This document shows, in pieces, positions 1 to 6,499 of a DNA stretch of 7,526 nucleotides. How positions within the stretch are numbered: position 1 is the first letter of the stretch; each line of letters starts with the position of its first letter. The stretch covers positions 1 to 7,526 of the forward strand of contig CAIMNF010000398.1 of the NCBI GenBank assembly GCA_903842755.1, read 5' to 3'. This DNA comes from Oligoflexia bacterium. Lineage in GTDB: Bacteria > Bdellovibrionota > UBA1018 > CAIMNF01. The translations under genes and the position numbers were made by a program. The notes beneath the pieces are model-generated. The model worked only from the letters and a program-made list of their open reading frames with translations. It did no database searches and was not told where the DNA came from.

Positions 1-62
1 ATTTTGTTTTGATAAAAAAAATTGGGGCTGATTACTTTTATTCAGTTACGCAGAATCCTTAA
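1..62 (+). CDS. 3' end of an upstream gene (partial)
   Basis: Read from base 3, this frame is open from the window edge to a TAA at 60-62 and gives 19 residues ending in DYFYSVTQNP. The other two plus frames close early, at 10-12 and 29-31. The stop lies 10 bases before the ATG at 73, and a GAGGG ribosome-binding site sits in that gap, which is typical operon spacing. The call rests on open frame and spacing only. The piece is too short to assign to a family, and an open run of this length can occur by chance in AT-rich DNA. Confidence 0.4.
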   Translation, partial: FVLIKKIGADYFYSVTQNP

Positions 63-63
63 A

Positions 64-68
64 GAGGG
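64..68 (+). promoter_or_regulatory. Shine-Dalgarno GAGGG for the ATG at 73
   Basis: GAGGG lies four bases before the ATG at 73. It is the clearest ribosome-binding site in the window and is why I prefer ATG 73 over the in-frame TTG at 22, which would overlap the presumed upstream gene. Confidence 0.55.
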
Positions 69-72
69 ACGA

Positions 73-270
73 ATGAGTTATTTTAAACGAATAGCATTAA
101 TAATAATTGAAAAATTCATAAAATTTTTAAAGATCAATCAACGCATAGACGAGATTAAAGTTAATCAAGGACTCATTTTGGCCAAATTAAATCAAAGTAT
201 TTCATCAAAAAACATTAGGGATTACGAATTTAAGATTTTTTCACAATGCGACAATAAACAAGAATTTTAA
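73..270 (+). pseudogene. Truncated 5' remnant of a FSQWGEDG-type LPS-locus protein
   Basis: The 65-residue frame opens with a basic, hydrophobic segment (residues 1-19, including RIALIIIEKF), followed by a lysine- and glutamine-rich helix. It ends in RDYEFKIFSQCDNKQEF. From memory of the family, many LPS-locus proteins of about 200-260 residues (often called FkbM-like or hypothetical) carry EFKVFSQWGEDGIIQ-FL at this point. Here the W-G-E part is shortened and a TAA follows EF at 268-270. One extra T in the T-run at 265-268 would continue the frame as EFLTNFEI, which resembles the family's next segment, and that frame then closes at 333-335. I see no trace of the remaining roughly 150 residues, because the oppositely oriented acyltransferase gene begins at 322. 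I infer a decayed, truncated gene. A genuine small protein is possible but less likely. Confidence 0.5.
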
Positions 271-321
271 CCAACTTTGAAATCGTAAGTAACTTGGTCG
301 GTTCGATAATATCAGGACAAT

Positions 322-2349
322 TTAATCTAAAATGAGCCATTTTAGGTAATCTTTGCTTTCGCGCCCCACTTTTCGAATAGCCCGCACTGATGCGTGGTCA
401 TCATCAAAAACTACCGGAATAGAGTCACCCAGATCTTCAACCCACTCTAAACAAACATTTTTGTTACAAAGAATTTCAACAGGATCTATAGTTCTTACGT
501 TTGAGTATTTCCCTACGACTGGGCTGAAGGCAGATATAAGTTTAAAGCGATAGCGCTCGATCTCCGTTCTGGAAATAGAACAGAAATGTTTTGCTCGTAC
601 CAAACATCTTGTTACATTAAATTTAAACTCCGGATACGGTAAAACAATTAAAACTTTTTTCACGCCAATGCTCGTAAGTTCACTTAATGTTCTATCTAAC
701 GCATCTGCCATTTTCAATAATGACCCCGTTTCGGTACGGCCAACATCCATGTAGTCCGCTGAATCGGGCAGTGAAATAGGCTGAGCTCCAGAGTGTTGTA
801 ACCATCGTGACGCTAAAATTACCGAATAGTTTGAATTCGGATGGGATTGAATTTGTTCCTGGATACTCGCCATTACTTCCTGAGAGTATTGAATTTCAGG
901 AAAAGATAGACCCAATAAGCCATTCCTAGAGTAAAGTATCGCGTCAGTCTTTTCATTTTTAGCAAATTCTTCCACCATTGGAAAATCTGCGAATGCATGT
1001 GAATCACCCCACATTACAATTACTGATTTCTTAACTGACCCTTTATCTGCAAAAGAAATAGAACAATGTTTAACATCAACTTCCTTCAGCTCCGCACTAC
1101 ATTGAGAACCAATCTTTGCTCGTTCACTTATAAACGATAACTCCTTAGACCACCGGGGCACTAAAAATAAATCCTCATATTTTCTAAGTAGGGAGGTTGC
1201 ACCAAAAATTGAGATGACGCCTAGAAATAAGAGAAATAATGTCTTCCAATTCGAAAAGCGAACTAACCCGCTTCTCAACGGTCTTTCATAAAATACAAAC
1301 GAAACCCACGCAATAAACAAACTCAATAGAATTAAGCTTATGGAAGATATTTGAGACAAGCTATCCCCCATCTGCCACAAGCGCGCCAGGGATAATATGG
1401 GCCAATGCCAAAGGTAGAAGCCAAATGATAAAACTCCAATTTTAACTAAAGGACGAAGTGACAATATTTTTTGTACTGGGTGATTCGGGAAAATATCAAT
1501 TATAAAAATAACTAGGGCGGTACCTAATACCGGCAAAATGGCTTTGAGACCTGGAAAATTTGTATTTTTCCCATATAAAAAAAAACTTGAAATTAAAAAA
1601 AAGACACCAACGTATGCAAGTACTTGCAGGTGTTTAGTACGTTCAATAGAGTTCGGGCGATAAATTTTAATAAAAACTAATAAAGCCCCTACTGAAAGTT
1701 CCCAAAAACGTGTGAAAACCAAGTAAAATGACCATAAAGGATGATTGTGGGTTAGAAAATACTGCGAGAAAAAAAGAGAGACTATCGAAATCACGCTAAG
1801 CAAAAGCATAGCTACGCGAGGAAATAAAACCCCTTTAAGTCTTGCAATTCTATCACATATTAAAATCATAATAGGCCATATAAAATAAAATTGTTCTTCG
1901 ACACCTAATGACCAAAAATGCAAAAATGTAAATTCTTCCGCACTTTGACCGAAATAATTACCAACACTATTGAGGAAAAAAACGTTCGGTAAGCCAACCA
2001 TAGAAAATCGAATCGATTTCACCAAAGTATTCGTTTCTTCTGGTATTCCTAAAAAAAAACAACCCCAAAAAATTAAAACCACTGCTACCACCAGCAATAG
2101 CATGGGTAAAAGCCGCTTAACTCTTCTCGCGTAAAATGAGGGCAACGAGATACTGCCCGTAAGACCCAATTCGGAAAATAAATGTTCTGTAATCAAATAT
2201 CCTGAAATGACGAAAAAAATATCGACACCGGTAAATCCGCCCGTAACTCCGGGGATGTCTGCATGGTATGCAATCACACTCATTACGGCGATAGCTCTTA
2301 ATCCATCGATTTCCGGCCTATAGTTATGATTCAACCTCTGCGTTTGCAT
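322..2349 (-). CDS. Membrane O-acyltransferase (acyltransferase 3 + SGNH, OafA-like)
   Basis: This is a 675-residue inner-membrane protein predicted to transfer an acyl group, usually acetyl, onto a sugar of a surface glycan. Residues 1-390 are the acyltransferase-3 domain with about ten hydrophobic segments. Family landmarks are YRPEIDGLRAIAV (10-22), the putative catalytic His29, FFVISGYLI (45-53), ARRVKRLLP (74-82), HFWSLGVEEQFYFIWP (144-159), FYLWHWPIL (311-319) and YERPLR (354-359). Residues about 400-675 form a predicted periplasmic SGNH domain with GDSH at 448-451 and a DxxH triad end at Asp649/His652. This domain has six cysteines (417, 429, 582, 590, 628, 633). The length fits complete two-domain members. 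The ATG is nine codons before the first motif, and the ribosome-binding site is weak. The gene is divergent from the glycosyltransferases and convergent with the remnant at 73-270. The acetyl donor and target sugar cannot be read from sequence. Three T runs of 8-9 bases lie in the coding strand of the membrane domain. Confidence 0.93.
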   Translation of the reverse strand: MQTQRLNHNYRPEIDGLRAIAVMSVIAYHADIPGVTGGFTGVDIFFVISGYLITEHLFSELGLTGSISLPSFYARRVKRLLPMLLLVVAVVLIFWGCFFLGIPEETNTLVKSIRFSMVGLPNVFFLNSVGNYFGQSAEEFTFLHFWSLGVEEQFYFIWPIMILICDRIARLKGVLFPRVAMLLLSVISIVSLFFSQYFLTHNHPLWSFYLVFTRFWELSVGALLVFIKIYRPNSIERTKHLQVLAYVGVFFLISSFFLYGKNTNFPGLKAILPVLGTALVIFIIDIFPNHPVQKILSLRPLVKIGVLSFGFYLWHWPILSLARLWQMGDSLSQISSISLILLSLFIAWVSFVFYERPLRSGLVRFSNWKTLFLLFLGVISIFGATSLLRKYEDLFLVPRWSKELSFISERAKIGSQCSAELKEVDVKHCSISFADKGSVKKSVIVMWGDSHAFADFPMVEEFAKNEKTDAILYSRNGLLGLSFPEIQYSQEVMASIQEQIQSHPNSNYSVILASRWLQHSGAQPISLPDSADYMDVGRTETGSLLKMADALDRTLSELTSIGVKKVLIVLPYPEFKFNVTRCLVRAKHFCSISRTEIERYRFKLISAFSPVVGKYSNVRTIDPVEILCNKNVCLEWVEDLGDSIPVVFDDDHASVRAIRKVGRESKDYLKWLILD

Positions 2350-2456
2350 ATGCTTTAGAACTGTAATCTCAATTTTGCAAATTCGTAATTAAATTCAATT
2401 TTCCCGATAAAGAATCGTGAGTTGCCGTTCTTCTTCTTTTAAGTTAAAAGATACAT
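2350..2456. promoter_or_regulatory. Divergent intergenic region, likely promoters both ways
   Basis: These 107 AT-rich bases separate the starts of two divergent genes, so they should hold at least one promoter for each. I could not find a convincing -35/-10 pair on either strand. TTGCAA at 2375-2380 has no good -10 partner at 16-18 bases. Neither start codon has a strong Shine-Dalgarno: only AAAAG, at 2446-2450, precedes the ATG at 2457. Confidence 0.4.
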
Positions 2457-3458
2457 ATGCCCAGGCTTTCAATTTGCATACCGACGTATAATGGCCGTGA
2501 AGTCTTAGGACCTTTGCTTGAAAGCGTCGTTTGTCAAATAACAAGTGACGTTGAAGTGATTATTTGCGATGACGCCTCTAATGACAATACTTACCATTTA
2601 GCTTTAGATTTTAGTGAAAAATATTCATTTATCAAAGTTTTTAGAAATACAATAAATTTGGGGATGGATCGGAACTTTACTCAGGTTGTGGCCTATGCGA
2701 GTGGAGACTATATTTGGTTTACAGGACAAGATGATCTTTTCGGCTTGGGGGCAATTAACAAATTCTTTTCAATCTTAGAACTGCAGCCAGAAACTGATTT
2801 CATTTATTTTAATTATCGATTTAAAAATGGAACTTTAAGCCAGGAAGTAGATTCTCCACCTCTAAACATTAAGGAAGATTTATATCTTAGAGATTCAGAA
2901 TCTTATTTTAAAACATTCGACCACGTTCCTTCTTTCTTGGGTTCTGCGGTTATGAGACGCGAGTTTTGGATGAATACGTCACCAGCGGTTTTTTTTGGGA
3001 CTCATTACGTTCAGGTGGGCGTTTGGCTGATGAACCTGAAAGATCGAGCAACTTACGTAGTCGCGGACCCAAGTTTTATGACATGTAGAATTCCGGAAGA
3101 CTCGTGGAAGCACAAGAGCGGACAAATGCTTTTCGAAATTTTTAGCGGTCACCTTGAAGTTTACTTCCGAGTTTATCATACCGACCGGAACCCCGTCCCT
3201 AAAGAGTTATATGAGCGAAAAATGAACGAGTTTTATAGGACTATAGCTCATAAGGTAATTTTTTTTGGGAACTTAGGTTTTCGACGAACGGAAGCAATTG
3301 ATCGCCGAATTAAACTCATGTTCGGATCAAAACTACTGAGTTATTGGTTTTACGTATTACCTTCAATGTACATTCCTCCATTTCTGTCCAGACGGTTAGT
3401 TTCTATCTATAGGCTTTTTAAGAACTCCAGTTTACTCAGGGTACCCTTTTTTAAATGA
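2457..3458 (+). CDS. Glycosyltransferase family 2 (GT-A fold)
   Basis: This 333-residue cytosolic, probably membrane-associated enzyme is expected to move a sugar from a nucleotide-sugar onto a growing lipid-linked oligosaccharide. The N-terminus has the family-2 signature: LSICIPTYN (4-12), VEVIICDDASNDNT (32-45) with the nucleotide-binding Asp38/Asp39, NLGMDRNF (67-74), and ASGDYIWFTGQDD (81-93) at the metal-binding position. Most relatives read GDDD there, whereas this one reads GQDD. The segment 67-93 resembles abequosyltransferase-type (RfbV-like) enzymes, but the sugar cannot be assigned. The C-terminus (about 250-333) is basic and aromatic, with a hydrophobic patch SYWFYVLPSMYIPPFL that may touch the membrane. 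An in-frame stop at 2445-2447 makes the ATG at 2457 the first ATG available. Its TGA overlaps the ATG of the next gene by four bases, so the two are translationally coupled. Confidence 0.92.
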   Translation: MPRLSICIPTYNGREVLGPLLESVVCQITSDVEVIICDDASNDNTYHLALDFSEKYSFIKVFRNTINLGMDRNFTQVVAYASGDYIWFTGQDDLFGLGAINKFFSILELQPETDFIYFNYRFKNGTLSQEVDSPPLNIKEDLYLRDSESYFKTFDHVPSFLGSAVMRREFWMNTSPAVFFGTHYVQVGVWLMNLKDRATYVVADPSFMTCRIPEDSWKHKSGQMLFEIFSGHLEVYFRVYHTDRNPVPKELYERKMNEFYRTIAHKVIFFGNLGFRRTEAIDRRIKLMFGSKLLSYWFYVLPSMYIPPFLSRRLVSIYRLFKNSSLLRVPFFK

Positions 3459-4720
3459 AAACATCGTCAATAAAGGTATTACACTTAAGCACATTCGATA
3501 CTGAAGGGGGTGCGGCACGTGCAATGATGCGGCTGCACGAAGCTTTATTGGAAATAAAGATAGGCTCTAGGGTTTATGTGAAAAAAAAACTTTCAGCCGC
3601 AACAACAGTAGATAGTGGCGCCAGTAACTCTTTATTTTTAAAATATTGGGCTATTTTATCCCCCTACTTGGATAGGCTTCCAAAATTTTTTTATTTAAAA
3701 CGAAAGGGAACTCCTTTTACTATTTCTTGGATACCAAGCTTAAGCCTTAAATATGGCCTTAAAAAGAATCCTGAAGTTGTACACGTACACTGGTTAGGAC
3801 TAGGCTTCGTCGCACTTAGGGATTTGGTTAAAATTAGCCAGCCCATAGTATGGACCCTACATGACTCTTGGTTGTTTACTGGGGGCTGCCATATCGTCGG
3901 AGAATGTAATCGGTTTGAGAAACATTGTGGAAGGTGCCCTCAACTTGGAAATACTTTTGGGGCACTAAATGATTTAAGTTGGAAAATCATTACGCAAAAA
4001 AAACAACAAATTATCAAAAAACAGTTGACAATTGTGGCACCCAGCCGTTGGATGGCTGCAAAAGCCCAATCAAGTTCTTTATTAAGCGGTTACAAAATAG
4101 CTGTGATTCCAAACGGTGTTAATACAGATTTATACCATCCCTTGGAAAAATTTGCGGTAAGAAAACGACTTAATTTGCCAATTGATAAGCAAATTATATT
4201 GTTTGGAGCAATGTCTGCAGTTAGCGACCCAAATAAAGGATTTGAAAAGCTCGTTGCTGCTCTGAAAATAGTTGCAGCGCGTATTGATTCAACCCGGGTA
4301 GAGCTTGTCGTATTTGGCTCGGATCGCCCAAAAGATGAGGTTAGTTTTAACTTTAATGTAACTTATCTAGGTAAAATAAGTGAAGAATCCAAACTAGTTG
4401 CAATTTATTCCGCCGCAGACATTATGTGCGTACCCTCTATCCAAGAAAGTTTTGGGCAAACTGCATTGGAGGCCATGGCCTGTGGGACACCGGTGATTGC
4501 TTTTAGATCTAGCGGTCTTGATGATTTGATAGAACACGAAAAAACCGGTTATTTGGTAACCGCATACTCTGAAATCGACTATGCTGGCGCCATAATAAAC
4601 TTATTGACCGACACTAATTTAAGACTAAAAATGTCTAGCGAATCGCGCAGTCGCGCACTCCTTCGTTTCAATATTCAAGATGTCGCTAAGCAATATTTAA
4701 AACTTTATAATAGCCTTTAG
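3455..4720 (+). CDS. Glycosyltransferase family 4 (GT-B fold, WcaC-like)
   Basis: This 421-residue retaining-type glycosyltransferase is of full length for the family. The N-terminal acceptor domain has a glycine-rich loop, STFDTEGGAARAM (12-24), then VVHVHWLG (108-115), HDSW (136-139) and a four-cysteine stretch at Cys145, 151, 158 and 161 of the form GGCH-C-CGRCPQLG. From memory, this stretch is typical of the group related to colanic-acid WcaC. The C-terminal donor domain shows PNGVNTDLY (219-227), DPNKGFEKL (258-266) and the family-4 E-x7-E motif, Glu331 and Glu339 in ESFGQTALEAMACGTPV, which binds the nucleotide-sugar. No Shine-Dalgarno sits before the ATG, and translation probably re-initiates from the upstream gene through the ATGA overlap. 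The A9 run at 3581-3589 encodes three lysines. The 3' end overlaps the convergent minus-strand gene by 24 bases. Donor and acceptor sugars are unknown. Confidence 0.93.
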   Translation: MKTSSIKVLHLSTFDTEGGAARAMMRLHEALLEIKIGSRVYVKKKLSAATTVDSGASNSLFLKYWAILSPYLDRLPKFFYLKRKGTPFTISWIPSLSLKYGLKKNPEVVHVHWLGLGFVALRDLVKISQPIVWTLHDSWLFTGGCHIVGECNRFEKHCGRCPQLGNTFGALNDLSWKIITQKKQQIIKKQLTIVAPSRWMAAKAQSSSLLSGYKIAVIPNGVNTDLYHPLEKFAVRKRLNLPIDKQIILFGAMSAVSDPNKGFEKLVAALKIVAARIDSTRVELVVFGSDRPKDEVSFNFNVTYLGKISEESKLVAIYSAADIMCVPSIQESFGQTALEAMACGTPVIAFRSSGLDDLIEHEKTGYLVTAYSEIDYAGAIINLLTDTNLRLKMSSESRSRALLRFNIQDVAKQYLKLYNSL

Positions 4721-5626
4721 AAAATATTTAATTTTTTTCATTATTCGCTTGCAAAGCGTTGGAAACATTATTCTCGCAAATAAACCTTCCATCTCGGTAT
4801 CACGCTTGACTCCCAGCGGGTGAATTAATGGAAAAACAAGGGGATTAGTTTTTAAGTTTGCTAAAAAAATATTCTCATTTTTTGTGTGAGTTGCATCCTT
4901 TCCAAATCCTATATTACGAACAAGATTGCTACTTGGCTGAATAGTTAAGCCATTTTTAACCCAAATACTGTAGACAAGTTGACTGTCCCATGTGTCCAAT
5001 CCACCAAATTTAACATCATCAAATCCGTCCGTATAAAATTCAAATAGTTTTTGAGGCATATTAAGGGTTTTACGAAGTAGCTCACGATTCTCAGGCCAAT
5101 GTTTCATCTCAAAATCATATTCACGCCAAACCCTTTTCCAGGTCGCCCACCCCCAAATTTGAGGCGTCTTGCTAAAAAAATATGAGTGCTGGGAAGAAAT
5201 CTTTAACTCCGACGCCACAAGATTTATACCCGCAATGGTCTTAATTTCAGAATGATCTTTGTAGCGTTCCAACAGCTCTTCGCAAAACTTAAAAAAGGAA
5301 AAATCCGGCAAGCAGTCATCCTCCAAAATAATTGATGTTTCAGTTTGCTCAAATACCCAAGAAATTGCGCTACTTACTGCATTCTTACACCCCAAGTTGT
5401 TCTCCCGGTACAACCTATGAACTTCACAATTCCAGTCAATTTGCGCGTCCTGATAGCTGCGTACAAGGTCAATAGCTCTTTTATCGTAATCAAAACAATC
5501 ACTTCTCGGCCCATCACTAGCTAAAAACAGCTTCTCTGGCTTTAACCTGCGAATTTGTTCAAAAACTCGCTGAACTGGCTCCATTCTATTAAATGAAATA
5601 AAAAGTACTGGGGTCTTGAAGCTCAT
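4697..5626 (-). CDS. GT-A-like putative sugar transferase ('HlpA-like'), copy A
   Basis: This 309-residue protein belongs to a group often labelled 'hemolytic protein HlpA-like' or nucleotide-diphospho-sugar transferase. The hemolysin label is not supported by the sequence, which looks like a GT-A fold: TPVLFISFNR (5-14), ASDGPR (36-41), VHRLYRENNLGCK (69-81), IILEDDCLPD (99-108) with an EDD acidic cluster at the metal/nucleotide position, IWGWATWKRVW (157-167), DTWDSQ (211-216) and NIGFGKDATHT (238-248). There is no signal peptide, so it should act in the cytosol. It is about 40-45 % identical by hand alignment to the protein at 6500-7435. Where that copy reads WDYQWAYSIW, this one reads WDSQLVYSIW, so it may have diverged in specificity. 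Its ATG overlaps the stop of the DUF5672 gene by four bases, so they form a two-gene operon. A role in glycan assembly is inferred from fold and neighbours. Confidence 0.88.
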   Translation of the reverse strand: MSFKTPVLFISFNRMEPVQRVFEQIRRLKPEKLFLASDGPRSDCFDYDKRAIDLVRSYQDAQIDWNCEVHRLYRENNLGCKNAVSSAISWVFEQTETSIILEDDCLPDFSFFKFCEELLERYKDHSEIKTIAGINLVASELKISSQHSYFFSKTPQIWGWATWKRVWREYDFEMKHWPENRELLRKTLNMPQKLFEFYTDGFDDVKFGGLDTWDSQLVYSIWVKNGLTIQPSSNLVRNIGFGKDATHTKNENIFLANLKTNPLVFPLIHPLGVKRDTEMEGLFARIMFPTLCKRIMKKIKYFLKAIIKF

Positions 5627-6381
5627 AATTGACCTTCTAAGCAGCTTAATAAATACCGATACTTTCGTAATAATTGATCAGCCAAGTTTGTATTCCACTT
5701 CCTGATGGCATGAAATCCGTAAACAGCTGGTAAGCTCTCATAATGTGCCAGCGTGCTTTCCAAAAAAACCTCTTTTGCAATCACAAAATCTGGAACTGCA
5801 ATTTTTTTCCTGCTGCCTAAATAAGAAAAAAACGCATCCTCATTAATGTTAATTAGAAACTTAAACTTTAGCTTGTCACAAACCTGCACAAAAGTTGAAA
5901 TTCTACGAATCGAAAGTCCTCCATTGCCAACTCGAATGGGCTGGCCTTTTTCAAAAAATCGCCATAAATACTTAAAACCGTAAACCCTTCCAATATTACA
6001 ATAAATTAACTCATCCCATGGCGCTCCGACATAATCAAAATCCTTAAAATCTAGCAACCGTATATTTTTCACTAAACAGGCGTCAGTTTGACAAAGCACC
6101 ATAAGTTCGTAATCACTAAAACTCTTATAAACTAGGCTTCTTAACATCAACTGATTGTAACTATTAACGGATTTAAAAAATCTCTTCTCAAAGAATTTAA
6201 AGCGCCAATTGGGAAAATTCTCTTCGTAGAATCTTGTATCCAGCGCAAGTGGACAAATAAAAAACTTTTCAATATCTGAGTTTTCATGGTCTGTAATTTT
6301 CATGAGCGCTAATTCCTCTGGATCCAATGACTCCTTCCAGATGGGGGTGACAATCACAAGTCTTTCAGTTCGATTTAACAT
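5623..6381 (-). CDS. DUF5672-type glycosyltransferase-like protein
   Basis: This 252-residue soluble protein is recognised as DUF5672-like from RLVIVTPIWKE (7-17), YNQLMLRSLVYKSFSDYELMVLCQTDA (75-101), DYVGAPW (116-122), VGNGGLSIRR (151-160), NEDAFFS (180-186) and YGFHA (221-225). The QTD, GNGG and NED segments resemble the acidic donor/metal site and acceptor loops of GT-A sugar transferases, and such genes are common in LPS and capsule loci. To my knowledge no reaction is firmly established for the family. It is the first gene of a minus-strand pair: the following HlpA-like gene starts within its stop codon (ATGA overlap). An in-frame TAG at 6388-6390 makes the ATG at 6381 the first possible start, with only a weak AGG before it. 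I am confident it is a real gene and fairly confident of the family. Catalytic function is inference. Confidence 0.85.
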   Translation of the reverse strand: MLNRTERLVIVTPIWKESLDPEELALMKITDHENSDIEKFFICPLALDTRFYEENFPNWRFKFFEKRFFKSVNSYNQLMLRSLVYKSFSDYELMVLCQTDACLVKNIRLLDFKDFDYVGAPWDELIYCNIGRVYGFKYLWRFFEKGQPIRVGNGGLSIRRISTFVQVCDKLKFKFLININEDAFFSYLGSRKKIAVPDFVIAKEVFLESTLAHYESLPAVYGFHAIRKWNTNLADQLLRKYRYLLSCLEGQL

Positions 6382-6499
6382 TTTGGCCTAAATTCAAAAT
6401 TAGTAAAGGAAGATAGATCTTGCAAACGCATGAAATCATTGAAATAGGTTAGCTTATTGTGAATGTGTAGTAAATTACTAATCCCAAAATTAAGTGAAA
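6382..6499. promoter_or_regulatory. Divergent intergenic region, likely promoters both ways
   Basis: These 118 bases separate the DUF5672 gene (minus) from the HlpA-like copy B (plus) and should carry promoters for both. TTGCAA (6420-6425) and TTGAAA (6439-6444) resemble -35 elements, but no good -10 lies 16-18 bases downstream of either. The short inverted repeat TAGTAA-a-TTACTA at 6468-6480 lies just before the plus-strand gene and could be an operator or chance. No gene or RNA is visible here. Confidence 0.4.

Noticed and set aside
22..72. Upstream TTG start for the fragment at 73-270
   Set aside because: It would overlap the presumed end of the upstream gene and lacks a ribosome-binding site, while the ATG at 73 has GAGGG.
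271..297. CCAACTT...AACTTGG as a possible terminator for the acyltransferase or the remnant
   Set aside because: The stem is short and interrupted by a mismatch, the loop is long and no T-run follows on either strand.
353..553. Plus-strand open frame of 66 codons inside the acyltransferase gene
   Set aside because: It lies wholly antisense to the strongly supported SGNH coding region and shows no recognisable motif or ribosome-binding site.
2979..3179. Minus-strand open frame of 66 codons inside the family-2 glycosyltransferase
   Set aside because: It is an antisense shadow of a well-supported gene with no family features.
2989..3266. Repeated 12-mer of T8 plus GGGA at 2989 and 3259
   Set aside because: Both copies are in frame and encode Phe-Phe-Gly in different contexts. 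This is ordinary codon use in AT-rich DNA rather than a repeat element.
4697..5626. Calling the HlpA-like protein a hemolysin
   Set aside because: The sequence has GT-A-like acidic motifs, no secretion signal and glycosyltransferase neighbours. The hemolysin name is a historical database label.
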